From: Citrobacter portucalensis
Lineage (GTDB): Bacteria; Pseudomonadota; Gammaproteobacteria; Enterobacterales; Enterobacteriaceae
Length of the DNA: 64,000 nt
Direction of reading: 5' to 3'
Assembly: GCF_002042885.1 (NCBI RefSeq)
Contig: NZ_MVFY01000010.1
Coordinates: forward strand, 62,001-126,000
In this document: positions 53,064 through 64,000 of the stretch, piece by piece
Layout of the letters: the number at the start of each line of letters is the position of its first letter
Position numbering within the stretch: position 1 is the stretch's first letter
The notes under the pieces: generated by a model
Databases searched by the model: none
What the model was told of the DNA's origin: nothing
Seen by the model: the letters and a program-made list of their open reading frames with translations, nothing else
Translations under genes and position numbers: made by a program

Positions 53064-53348
53064 ATGGAAAGCAAGCTGATTGACTGGCATCCGGCCGACA
53101 TCATCGCCGGACTGCGCAAGAAAGGGACCTCAATGGCCGCTGAATCACGTAAAAATGGATTGAGTTCATCAACGCTGGCCAATGCGTTAACGAGACCATG
53201 GCCAAAAGGTGAGTTGATTATCGCCCGGGCACTGGGAACTGACCCCTGGGTGATTTGGCCGTCACGCTATCACGATGCCAAAACGCATGAGTTCATCGAC
53301 AGAACGCGGATGATGAGGAGTCGCAGAGAGAAAAAGAATCCGGAATGA
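53064..53348 (+). CDS. sfsB: Ner-like DNA-binding protein SfsB (Nlp)
   Basis: A 94-aa helix-turn-helix protein of the phage Mu Ner family, called sugar fermentation stimulation protein B in E. coli (92 aa). DWHPADIIAGLRKKGTSMAAESRKNGLSSSTLANAL contains the helix-turn-helix (about residues 8-45), followed by RPWPKGE and DPWVIWPSRY. The start is the ATG at 53064. The last dozen residues differ from E. coli. It stands alone between ispB and murA. Confidence 0.93.
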   Translation: MESKLIDWHPADIIAGLRKKGTSMAAESRKNGLSSSTLANALTRPWPKGELIIARALGTDPWVIWPSRYHDAKTHEFIDRTRMMRSRREKKNPE

Positions 53349-53404
53349 ACATTGAGCTGTAACCCCCGGCCAACTGAACTGGGGGTTACAAGAGACGTTG
53401 ACGA

Positions 53405-54706
<1,302 letters not shown>

Positions 54707-54717
54707 TCACCCGTAGC

Positions 54718-54972
54718 TCAAAAACCGTTAAGTTTGCGATCGCGCGCCCATTCCGCTGGGGTAAACGCCTTAATCGACACGGCATGAATGCGGTTGTCCG
54801 CAATGTACTCCATCAACGGGCCATAGACCGATTGCTGCTTCTTGACCCGGCTCATGCCTTCAAACATCTCACCCACGGCAATAACCTGAAAGTGACTGCC
54901 GTCGCCAGAAACGTGGACTTCCTGGAGGGAGAGTGCATTCATCAGCACGCTCTGAATTTCATTATTTTCCAT
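54718..54972 (-). CDS. ibaG: BolA-family protein IbaG
   Basis: An 84-aa BolA-like protein (YrbA) linked to acid stress and monothiol-glutaredoxin partners. [32 protein letters not shown] carries the class II KH-like fold and [11 protein letters not shown] the conserved end. The ATG at 54972 gives the E. coli length; the upstream frame runs into the mla terminator region. Confidence 0.95.
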   Translation of the reverse strand: MENNEIQSVLMNALSLQEVHVSGDGSHFQVIAVGEMFEGMSRVKKQQSVYGPLMEYIADNRIHAVSIKAFTPAEWARDRKLNGF

Positions 54973-55043
54973 GGGCTCTTCATTCGTCAGATAGTGAAAA
55001 CAGCCCAACATCTTAGAGCAAAGTGGCGCTGTCATAAATAAGC

Positions 55044-55077
55044 AAAAAGCCTCGCTGATAAATCAGACAAGGCTTTA
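55044..55077 (-). terminator. terminator after mlaB
   Basis: The minus strand folds as AAAGCCTTG / CGAGGCTTT with a 14-nt loop (itself partly paired, TCTGATTTATCAG), followed by TTGC. It separates mlaFEDCB from ibaG-murA. Confidence 0.7.
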
Positions 55078-55100
55078 GTGGCAGATCCCCCTCAGGGGTT

Positions 55101-55136
55101 TTGCCGGATAGCGGCACAAGACCTTATCCGGCCTGG
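55101..55136. repeat. single REP unit after mlaB
   Basis: One REP-like unit, TTGCCGGATAGCGGCACAAG then ACCTTATCCGGCCTGG, lies 5 bp beyond the mlaB stop. Confidence 0.75.
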
Positions 55137-55141
55137 AAAAA

Positions 55142-55434
55142 TTAACGCGGAAGGACGTCGTCAGGCAGATTGTAAAGCTGCGCCAGCGTGTACACTTTAT
55201 CGTTAACACCAGTGAGTGAAACGCTGTTTCCCTGCTGCTTGCCCTGATTAATCAGATGCAACAGTAACGCCAGACCGCCGGTATCTACCCGGGATACCTG
55301 GTTCAGGTCGATGCAGGACACCCCTTTCATCGCCTCAATTCGCGCATCCCATAATGGGTTTAACACGTCCTGATCCAGCTCCCCCACCAGCACCAGCTTG
55401 TCACCTTCACGCGACCAGGTGAGTGACTGCGTCA

Positions 55435-55435
<1 letters not shown>
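55142..55435 (-). CDS. mlaB: phospholipid transport STAS protein MlaB
   Basis: A 97-aa cytoplasmic STAS-domain subunit that stabilises the MlaF ATPase in the MlaFEDB complex. RVDTGGLALLLHL (about residues 50-62) is the STAS motif, and VNDKVYTLAQLYNLPDDVLPR the end. Moderately diverged from E. coli MlaB but equal in length. Its ATG overlaps the mlaC stop by one base. Confidence 0.95.
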
Positions 55436-56088
<653 letters not shown>

Positions 56089-56646
56089 TTATTTCGTTGC
56101 GCCCGCAGGCGTAGTGGCTTCATTATTGCCGTCAGTTGCGGCTGGCGCATCGCCAGAATTCTTATTGTCATCACCTTTACTGTTGCTGTTGTAAAGGAAC
56201 TGACCAATCATATCTTCCAGCACCATCGCGGATTTCGTGTCCTGAATCGTACCGCCATCTTTGAGGATAGACGTTCCCAGCTCAGGATCTTCAAAACCCA
56301 CATTCAATGCCAGATACTGTTCGCCCAGCAGACCGGAAGTACGGATGCTCAGAGAACTGGTGTCAGGAATATGGTTAAAACGCGATTCGATTTCCAGCGT
56401 CACGCGCGGCAGGTACGTTTTCGGATCTAACGAGATGTCCGATACGCGTCCAACTACCACTCCGCCAATCCGCACCGGAGAACGCTCTCTCAGGCCGCCG
56501 ATATTATCAAAGGTCGCATAAATCGTGTAAGTCGGCTCAGTACGCATTGAGGTAACGTTCGCCGCCTTCAGGCAAACAAACAGCGCTGCCAGCAGCGCAA
56601 CCAACAGGAATAACCCGACCCAAATTTCATTTTTTTTCGTTTGCAT
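56089..56646 (-). CDS. mlaD: MCE-domain phospholipid transport protein MlaD
   Basis: A 185-aa inner-membrane-anchored protein whose hexameric MCE ring forms the periplasmic channel of MlaFEDB. One N-terminal transmembrane segment (about 8-27) precedes the MCE domain (YATFDNIGGLRERSPVRIGGVVVGRV, about 39-64). The tail is Asn/Ala/Thr-rich and unstructured, two residues longer than in E. coli. The start at 56646 (MQTKKNEIWVG) follows E. coli. Confidence 0.96.
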   Translation of the reverse strand: MQTKKNEIWVGLFLLVALLAALFVCLKAANVTSMRTEPTYTIYATFDNIGGLRERSPVRIGGVVVGRVSDISLDPKTYLPRVTLEIESRFNHIPDTSSLSIRTSGLLGEQYLALNVGFEDPELGTSILKDGGTIQDTKSAMVLEDMIGQFLYNSNSKGDDNKNSGDAPAATDGNNEATTPAGATK

Positions 56647-56650
56647 GAAC

Positions 56651-58253
<1,603 letters not shown>

Positions 58254-58468
58254 TGATTCATCCTTTACTATTGCCTCGTTGATCGAAGAGTTTGGCGCTC
58301 AATTTAGCCCTGAACTCAACATATTTACAGATTATTGCCTGTCCTGGTTAGCGAAAGCTGGCATTTGTTTTACTTTTTAGCCGCATAAAGTCAAAATTAA
58401 GACTTCGTTACGGCTTCCAGAAGATCCTTCAAGTGGACCGGCGAGTATACCTGAAGAAAGGACTTTAG

Positions 58469-59446
58469 ATGCTTTTAGCGACGGCGCTGTTAATAATTGG
58501 TTTACTTCTGGTGGTCTACGGTGCCGACCGTCTGGTATTTGCCGCATCCATTTTATGTCGAAACTTCGGTATTCCTCCCATTATCATCGGAATGACCGTG
58601 GTCAGCATGGGTACATCGTTACCCGAGATAATTGTCTCCGTTGCCGCATCGATGAATGGGCAACTCGATCTGGCTGTCGGGACCGCCATCGGTTCTAACA
58701 TCACCAACATTCTGCTTATTTTAGGCCTGTCGGCGCTGATTCATCCTTTTACCGTGCATTCTGATGTTCTGCGTCGTGAATTACCGCTAATGTTGCTGGT
58801 AAGTATTTTAGCTGCATCCGTCCTGTATGACGGGCAGTTAAGCCGCAGCGACGGTTTCTTTCTTCTGCTTCTGGCCGTGCTATGGCTGCTATTCATTGTT
58901 AAAATCGCCCGTCTGGCCGAGCGACAAGGCAATGACAGCCTGACACGTGAGCAGATAGCTGAGCTGCCGCGCGAAGGCGGATTACCGGTCGCATTTTTGT
59001 GGTTGGGCATTGCGCTGATTATCATGCCAATGGCAACACGTATGGTGGTGGACAACGCGACCGTACTGGCGAACTATTTCGCCATGAGCGAACTTACTAT
59101 CGGGCTGACAGTGGTCGCCATTGGTACCAGCCTGCCGGAGCTGGCAACAGCGATTGCGGGTCTGCGTAAAGGTGAAAATGATATTGCCGTCGGTAACATT
59201 ATCGGCGCAAACATTTTTAATATCGTTATCGTCCTCGGGCTACCGGCGCTGATTACGCCGGGTGAAGTCAATCCGATGGCCTTCACCCGTGACTATAGCG
59301 TCATGCTGCTGGTGAGCGTGATTTTTGCACTACTCTGCTGGCGACGTCCGCGCCAGATTGGTCGCGGCGCAGGTGCGCTGCTGACCGGCGGTTTTATCAT
59401 ATGGCTGGCGATGCTGTATTGGTTATCGCCACTTCTCGTTGGATAA
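58469..59446 (+). CDS. yrbG: calcium/sodium antiporter family protein YrbG
   Basis: A 325-aa inner-membrane protein of the Ca2+/cation antiporter family. Two inverted alpha repeats are visible: GMTVVSMGTSLPEIIVSVAA (about 41-60) and GLTVVAIGTSLPELATAIAG (about 212-231), with GSNITNILLILGL and GANIFNIVIVLGL following each. Ten hydrophobic segments. Transport by E. coli YrbG has not been settled. Leads the yrbG-kdsD-kdsC-lptCAB run. Confidence 0.93.
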   Translation: MLLATALLIIGLLLVVYGADRLVFAASILCRNFGIPPIIIGMTVVSMGTSLPEIIVSVAASMNGQLDLAVGTAIGSNITNILLILGLSALIHPFTVHSDVLRRELPLMLLVSILAASVLYDGQLSRSDGFFLLLLAVLWLLFIVKIARLAERQGNDSLTREQIAELPREGGLPVAFLWLGIALIIMPMATRMVVDNATVLANYFAMSELTIGLTVVAIGTSLPELATAIAGLRKGENDIAVGNIIGANIFNIVIVLGLPALITPGEVNPMAFTRDYSVMLLVSVIFALLCWRRPRQIGRGAGALLTGGFIIWLAMLYWLSPLLVG

Positions 59447-59459
59447 CTGGAAACGCATT

Positions 59460-60446
59460 ATGTCGCACTTAGAGTTGCAACCGGGTTTTGACTTTCAGCA
59501 AGCAGGCAAGGAAGTCCTGGCAATTGAACGTGAAGGCCTGGCGGAGCTTGATCAGTACATCAACCAAAATTTTACCCTCGCATGCGAGAAAATATTCAGC
59601 TGCCCGGGCAAAGTGGTGGTGATGGGAATGGGGAAATCCGGCCATATCGGGCGGAAAATGGCAGCCACATTTGCCAGCACCGGCACCCCCTCATTTTTTG
59701 TACACCCAGGCGAAGCCGCACATGGCGATCTGGGTATGGTCTCGCCGCAGGATGTGGTCATCGCCATCTCTAACTCCGGTGAATCCAATGAGATAGCGGC
59801 GCTGATCCCGGTATTAAAACGTCTTCATGTACCGCTTATTTGCATGACCGGTCGTCCTGAAAGCAGTATGGCGCGTGCGGCAGATGTGCATCTGTGTGTT
59901 AAAGTGCCCAAGGAAGCTTGTCCGTTAGGCCTGGCGCCGACCAGCAGTACGACAGCAACACTGGTGATGGGCGATGCCCTAGCGGTGGCATTATTAAAAG
60001 CGCGCGGCTTTACCGCGGAAGATTTTGCGTTGTCTCATCCCGGTGGCGCACTGGGCCGTAAGCTTTTACTGCGCGTTAACGATATTATGCATACGGGCGA
60101 CGAGATCCCGCATGTGACCAAAAACGCCAGCCTGCGTGACGCCTTAATTGAGATCACGCGTAAAAATCTCGGCATGACCGTCATTTGCGATGATGCCATG
60201 AAGATTGACGGTATTTTCACCGATGGCGATTTACGTCGTGTCTTCGATATGGGCGTTGATGTACGCCAGTTAGGCATTGCCGATGTGATGACCCCTGGAG
60301 GCATTCGCGTGCGTCCGGGTATTCTTGCCGTCGATGCCCTGAACTTAATGCAGTCCCGCCATATCACCTCGGTAATGGTTGCTGATGGCGACCAATTACT
60401 CGGTGTGTTACATATGCATGATCTGCTGCGTGCAGGTGTAGTGTAA
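59460..60446 (+). CDS. kdsD: D-arabinose-5-phosphate isomerase KdsD
   Basis: A 328-aa enzyme converting ribulose-5-P to arabinose-5-P for Kdo synthesis. An N-terminal SIS domain (GMGKSGHIGRKMAATFASTGTPSFFVHPGEAAHGDLGM, about 55-92; catalytic-region His in LSHPGGALGR) is followed by two CBS domains (about 205-328). The ATG at 59460 gives the E. coli length. It begins 13 bp after the yrbG stop. Confidence 0.97.
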   Translation: MSHLELQPGFDFQQAGKEVLAIEREGLAELDQYINQNFTLACEKIFSCPGKVVVMGMGKSGHIGRKMAATFASTGTPSFFVHPGEAAHGDLGMVSPQDVVIAISNSGESNEIAALIPVLKRLHVPLICMTGRPESSMARAADVHLCVKVPKEACPLGLAPTSSTTATLVMGDALAVALLKARGFTAEDFALSHPGGALGRKLLLRVNDIMHTGDEIPHVTKNASLRDALIEITRKNLGMTVICDDAMKIDGIFTDGDLRRVFDMGVDVRQLGIADVMTPGGIRVRPGILAVDALNLMQSRHITSVMVADGDQLLGVLHMHDLLRAGVV

Positions 60447-60466
60447 GAAACTCAAGGATAACGAAA

Positions 60467-61033
60467 ATGAGTAAAGCAGGTGCGTCGCTTGCGACCTGTT
60501 ATGGACCCGTCAGCGCAGACGTTATCACCCGGGCAGAAAACATCCGTTTGCTGATCCTGGATGTGGATGGCGTACTGTCTGATGGTCTGATTTATATGGG
60601 CAACAACGGTGAAGAGCTGAAGGCTTTTAACGTCCGTGATGGTTACGGAATTCGCTGTGCGCTCACTTCCGGTATTGAGGTTGCCATTATTACCGGACGA
60701 AAGGCTAAACTTGTAGAAGATCGCTGTGCCACTTTGGGGATCACCCACCTGTATCAGGGGCAGTCAGACAAACTGGTTGCCTTTGGCGATCTCCTTAGCA
60801 AACTGGCGATCGCGCCGGAGAATGTCGCCTACGTTGGCGATGACCTGATCGACTGGCCGGTGATGGCTAAAGTGGGATTAAGCGTCGCGGTGGCAGATGC
60901 CCACCCTTTGCTGATCCCGCGAGCTGATTATGTCACCCACATTGATGGGGGACGTGGCGCTGTGCGTGAAGTCTGCGATTTATTACTCCTGGCGCAGGGC
61001 AAACTGGACGAGGCCAAAGGGCAATCGATATGA
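60467..61033 (+). CDS. kdsC: Kdo-8-phosphate phosphatase KdsC
   Basis: A 188-aa HAD-superfamily (C0, cap-less tetramer) phosphatase that releases Kdo from Kdo-8-P. The nucleophile Asp-32 and Asp-34 are in LLILDVDGVLSDG; AIITGRKAKLVEDR and YVGDDLIDWPVM are the other HAD motifs. Same length as E. coli. Its stop overlaps the lptC start (ATGA). Confidence 0.97.
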   Translation: MSKAGASLATCYGPVSADVITRAENIRLLILDVDGVLSDGLIYMGNNGEELKAFNVRDGYGIRCALTSGIEVAIITGRKAKLVEDRCATLGITHLYQGQSDKLVAFGDLLSKLAIAPENVAYVGDDLIDWPVMAKVGLSVAVADAHPLLIPRADYVTHIDGGRGAVREVCDLLLLAQGKLDEAKGQSI

Positions 61034-61605
61034 GCAAAACCAGACGTTGGGTTATCATTCTACTGTCGCTGGCTGTCCTTGTGATGATTGGTATTAATCT
61101 GGCAGACAAAGATGACACCGCTCAGGTCGTCGTCAATAACAACGAGCCAACCTATAAGAGCGAACATACTGATACCGTCGTGTATAGTCCGGAAGGCGCG
61201 CTGAGCTATCACTTGATCGCACAACACGTTGAATATTATTCGGAACAAGCGGTTTCGTGGTTTACTCAACCAGTATTAACCACGTTTGATAAGGATAAAG
61301 TACCGACCTGGACGATCAAGGCCGACAAAGCCAAATTGACCAACGATCGGATGCTGTATCTGTACGGCCATGTTGAGGTTAACGCCCTGGTGCCTGACTC
61401 TCAACTACGCAGAATTACGACCGATAACGCGCAGATTAACCTGGTGACACAAGACGTCACTTCCGATGATCTGGTGACGTTGTATGGCACAACATTTAAC
61501 TCCAGCGGACTGAAGATGCGCGGCAACTTACGCAGCAAGAACGCCGAGCTGATTGAAAAGGTTAGAACCTCATATGAAATCCAAAACAAACAAACTCAGC
61601 CTTAA
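61030..61605 (+). CDS. lptC: LPS export bridge protein LptC
   Basis: A 191-aa bitopic inner-membrane protein: one N-terminal transmembrane segment (about 7-25) and a periplasmic beta-jellyroll that takes LPS from LptB2FG and passes it to LptA. ALSYHLIAQHVEYYSEQAVSWFTQPVLTTF and LYLYGHVEVN are typical. Same length as E. coli. Its end overlaps lptA by 32 nt. Confidence 0.96.
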   Translation: MSKTRRWVIILLSLAVLVMIGINLADKDDTAQVVVNNNEPTYKSEHTDTVVYSPEGALSYHLIAQHVEYYSEQAVSWFTQPVLTTFDKDKVPTWTIKADKAKLTNDRMLYLYGHVEVNALVPDSQLRRITTDNAQINLVTQDVTSDDLVTLYGTTFNSSGLKMRGNLRSKNAELIEKVRTSYEIQNKQTQP

Positions 61606-62122
61606 TCTTGTACTTGCCAGCTCACTTCTGGCCGCCAGCATTCCGGCATTTGCCGTCACCGGCGATACCGAGCAGCCGATTCACATTGAATCGGACCAGC
61701 AGTCCCTGGATATGCAGGGCAACGTGGTGACGTTTACTGGCAACGTGATTGTGACTCAGGGCACCATCAAAATTAACGCCGATAAAGTCGTCGTGACCCG
61801 TCCTGGCGGTGAAGACGGCAAAGAAGTGATTGATGGCTATGGCAATCCAGCGACGTTTTACCAGATGCAGGACAACGGTAAACCGGTTAAAGGCCACGCC
61901 TCTCAGATGCACTATGAACTGGCGAAAGACTTTGTCGTTCTCACCGGCAAGGCGTATCTGGAACAGCTCGATAGCAACATCACGGGCGATAAGATCACTT
62001 ATCTGGTAAAAGAGCAGAAAATGCAGGCCTTCAGCGATAAAGGCAAACGCGTCACCACCGTTCTGGTTCCGTCGCAGTTGCAGGACAAAAACAAGGCTCC
62101 GGCAGAGAAAAAAGGTAACTGA
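61574..62122 (+). CDS. lptA: periplasmic LPS transport protein LptA
   Basis: A 182-aa periplasmic protein that forms the LPS bridge between LptC and LptD. The signal peptide ends at IPAFA-VTG (about residue 27). The OstA/jellyroll domain contains IHIESDQQSLDMQGNVVTFTGNVIVTQGTIKI. It is three residues shorter than E. coli LptA (185 aa) because of a gap near the C-terminus. The start at 61574 overlaps lptC. Confidence 0.96.
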   Translation: MKSKTNKLSLNLVLASSLLAASIPAFAVTGDTEQPIHIESDQQSLDMQGNVVTFTGNVIVTQGTIKINADKVVVTRPGGEDGKEVIDGYGNPATFYQMQDNGKPVKGHASQMHYELAKDFVVLTGKAYLEQLDSNITGDKITYLVKEQKMQAFSDKGKRVTTVLVPSQLQDKNKAPAEKKGN

Positions 62123-62128
62123 TTCGTT

Positions 62129-62854
62129 ATGGCAACATTAACTGCAAAGAACCTTGCAAAAGCCTATAAAGGCCGTCGTGTGGTTGAAGATGTCAGTCTG
62201 ACCGTCAACTCCGGGGAGATCGTCGGTCTGCTCGGTCCTAACGGTGCAGGCAAGACAACAACCTTTTACATGGTAGTCGGCATTGTCCCGCGCGATGCGG
62301 GCAACATTATCATTGATGACGAAGACATCAGTCTGCTGCCTCTGCATGCGCGCGCGCGTCGCGGCATCGGCTACTTACCGCAGGAAGCGTCTATTTTCCG
62401 TCGCCTGAGCGTGTTTGATAACCTGATGGCGGTGCTGCAAATTCGTGACGATCTGACCAGCGAGCAGCGGGAAGATCGCGCCAACGAGCTGATGGAAGAA
62501 TTCCACATCGAGCACCTGCGTGACAGCTTAGGTCAGTCGCTCTCCGGTGGTGAACGACGCCGCGTGGAGATCGCTCGCGCACTGGCCGCTAATCCGAAAT
62601 TTATCCTGCTGGATGAACCGTTTGCCGGTGTTGACCCGATTTCTGTTATTGATATTAAACGGATCATCGAACACCTGCGCGACAGCGGCCTTGGCGTGCT
62701 GATTACCGACCACAACGTCCGCGAAACGCTGGCAGTGTGTGAGCGCGCCTATATCGTAAGTCAAGGACACCTGATCGCGCACGGCACGCCAACAGAAATA
62801 CTGCAGGATGAGCACGTTAAGCGCGTATACCTTGGGGAAGACTTCAGACTCTGA
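62129..62854 (+). CDS. lptB: LPS export ATPase LptB
   Basis: A 241-aa ABC ATPase driving LPS extraction with LptFG. Walker A is GPNGAGKTT (about 37-45), the signature is [15 protein letters not shown], Walker B is [12 protein letters not shown], and the switch His is in ITDHNVRE. Same length as E. coli. It is 6 bp after lptA and 46 bp before rpoN. Confidence 0.97.
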   Translation: MATLTAKNLAKAYKGRRVVEDVSLTVNSGEIVGLLGPNGAGKTTTFYMVVGIVPRDAGNIIIDDEDISLLPLHARARRGIGYLPQEASIFRRLSVFDNLMAVLQIRDDLTSEQREDRANELMEEFHIEHLRDSLGQSLSGGERRRVEIARALAANPKFILLDEPFAGVDPISVIDIKRIIEHLRDSGLGVLITDHNVRETLAVCERAYIVSQGHLIAHGTPTEILQDEHVKRVYLGEDFRL

Positions 62855-62900
62855 TAGGGTAGAAGACTTCACGTCACTGCAGGAGAAAACAACTCTGAAC

Positions 62901-64000
62901 ATGAAGCAAGGTTTGCAACTCAGGCTTAGCCAACAACTGGCGATGACGCCTCAGCTACAACAGGCTATCCGTCTGTTGCAGCTGTCCACGCTGGAACTTC
63001 AGCAAGAACTTCAGCAAGCGCTGGAAAGTAACCCACTGCTAGAGCAAACCGATCTTCACGACGAAATTGATACCCAGGAAAAACAGGACAGCGAAACCCT
63101 CGACACCGCAGATGCACTCGAACAAAAAGAGATGCCTGAGGAGTTACCGCTTGACGCCAGTTGGGATGAAATATACACCGCCGGGACGCCTTCGGGCACC
63201 AGCGGGGATTACATCGACGACGAACTGCCTGTGTATCAGGGTGAGACCACGCAATCACTACAGGATTACCTGATGTGGCAAGTGGAACTGACCCCGTTCT
63301 CGGATACCGATCGCGCCATTGCGACATCCATTGTGGATGCGGTAGACGAAACCGGTTATCTCACCGTGACCCTGGACGATATTCTCGAAAGCATGGGCGA
63401 TGACGACGTCGGTATGGACGAAATCGAAGCCGTGCTTAAACGCGTTCAGCGCTTTGATCCCGTTGGCGTGGCCGCCAAAGATCTCCGTGACTGCTTACTG
63501 ATCCAACTTTCGCAGTTTGATAAAGCCACGCCGTGGCTGGAAGAAGCGCGTCTGATCATCAGCGATCACCTCGATCTGTTAGCCAACCATGACTTCCGCA
63601 CCCTGATGCGCGTGACCCGGCTGAAAGAAGACGTGCTGAAAGAAGCCGTCAATCTTATTCAGTCGCTGGATCCAAGACCTGGACAATCGATCCAGACCGG
63701 CGAGCCGGAGTACGTTATTCCGGATGTGCTGGTGCGTAAGCATAACGATCGCTGGGTGGTCGAACTCAACGGCGACAGCATTCCGCGCTTACAGATTAAC
63801 CAGCACTACGCCGCGATGTGCAATAGCGCGCGCAACGATGCCGACAGCCAGTTTATTCGTAGCAATCTGCAAGATGCGAAGTGGCTGATTAAAAGCCTGG
63901 AAAGCCGCAATGATACGTTGCTGCGCGTCAGCCGCTGCATCGTTGAGCAGCAGCAAGCTTTCTTTGAGCAAGGCGAAGAGTATATGAAACCGATGGTGCT
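62901..64000 (+). CDS. rpoN: RNA polymerase sigma-54 factor RpoN (3' end outside window)
   Basis: The first 366 codons of sigma-54 (477 aa in E. coli), which directs transcription from -24/-12 promoters with AAA+ activators. Region I is visible ([20 protein letters not shown], residues 1-56, Gln/Leu-rich), then the acidic region II (about 57-110: [26 protein letters not shown]), and the core-binding domain (from about 115, [27 protein letters not shown]). The window ends at EYMKPMV, before the RpoN box. The frame is intact to the edge. Confidence 0.96.
   Translation, partial: MKQGLQLRLSQQLAMTPQLQQAIRLLQLSTLELQQELQQALESNPLLEQTDLHDEIDTQEKQDSETLDTADALEQKEMPEELPLDASWDEIYTAGTPSGTSGDYIDDELPVYQGETTQSLQDYLMWQVELTPFSDTDRAIATSIVDAVDETGYLTVTLDDILESMGDDDVGMDEIEAVLKRVQRFDPVGVAAKDLRDCLLIQLSQFDKATPWLEEARLIISDHLDLLANHDFRTLMRVTRLKEDVLKEAVNLIQSLDPRPGQSIQTGEPEYVIPDVLVRKHNDRWVVELNGDSIPRLQINQHYAAMCNSARNDADSQFIRSNLQDAKWLIKSLESRNDTLLRVSRCIVEQQQAFFEQGEEYMKPMV

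Overview
This window is the chromosome of a gammaproteobacterium of the family Enterobacteriaceae, most like Citrobacter or a close relative of Escherichia and Salmonella. Nearly every protein can be read as a close relative of its E. coli counterpart. From rsmI to rpoN the gene order is that of the E. coli yraL-to-rpoN arm. Enterobacterial REP/BIME repeats and one full ERIC element sit between genes. The genus is an inference from protein divergence, repeat style and accessory content; no species marker is present.

Positions 1-10.4 kb hold an aminosugar catabolic island. It has a ROK-family sugar kinase (cut by the window edge), a DeoR-family regulator, AgaR, and an N-acetylgalactosamine pathway: kbaZ-agaVWEF-agaA, then agaS-kbaY from its own promoter region. 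AgaVWEF imports and phosphorylates GalNAc, AgaA deacetylates it, AgaS deaminates/isomerises it to tagatose-6-P, and KbaYZ cleaves tagatose-1,6-bisphosphate. The genes partly deleted in E. coli K-12 (agaW, agaE, agaF, agaA) are intact here. The galactosamine PTS genes agaBCD and agaI are absent. Repeated CTTTCGTTT-type operator words lie upstream of agaR/kbaZ, agaS and the second DeoR gene.

Positions 10.4-22.2 kb carry rsmI, lpoA, yraN, diaA, dolP, yraR, yhbP, yhbQ, yhbS, ubiT, ubiUV, yhbW and mtr. They cover rRNA methylation, peptidoglycan synthase activation, replication timing, outer-membrane integrity, anaerobic ubiquinone synthesis and tryptophan uptake. yraQ and yhbO, present here in E. 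coli K-12, are missing.

Positions 22.3-37.1 kb are the RNA and translation block: deaD with the 26-aa yrbN, nlpI, pnp, rpsO, truB, rbfA, infB, nusA, rimP and metY, then argG, leuU and secG. A 3.6-kb LysR / isoaspartyl-peptidase / DcuC-type transporter cassette (37.3-40.9 kb) separates secG from glmM, which are neighbours in E. coli. This cassette is the best candidate for a little-described system.

Positions 41-64 kb hold glmM, folP, ftsH, rlmE, yhbY, greA, dacB, obgE, yhbE, rpmA, rplU, ispB, sfsB, murA, ibaG, mlaBCDEF, yrbG, kdsD, kdsC, lptC, lptA, lptB and the first three quarters of rpoN. Together these serve cell-wall precursor supply, protein quality control, ribosome assembly, outer-membrane lipid asymmetry and lipopolysaccharide synthesis and export. 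Most of the window is ordinary conserved core. The items most worth checking are the isoaspartyl-peptidase cassette, the shared operators of the two DeoR regulators, the tRNA-Leu 3' end repeated on both sides of argG, and the palindromes in the ubiT-ubiUV spacer.
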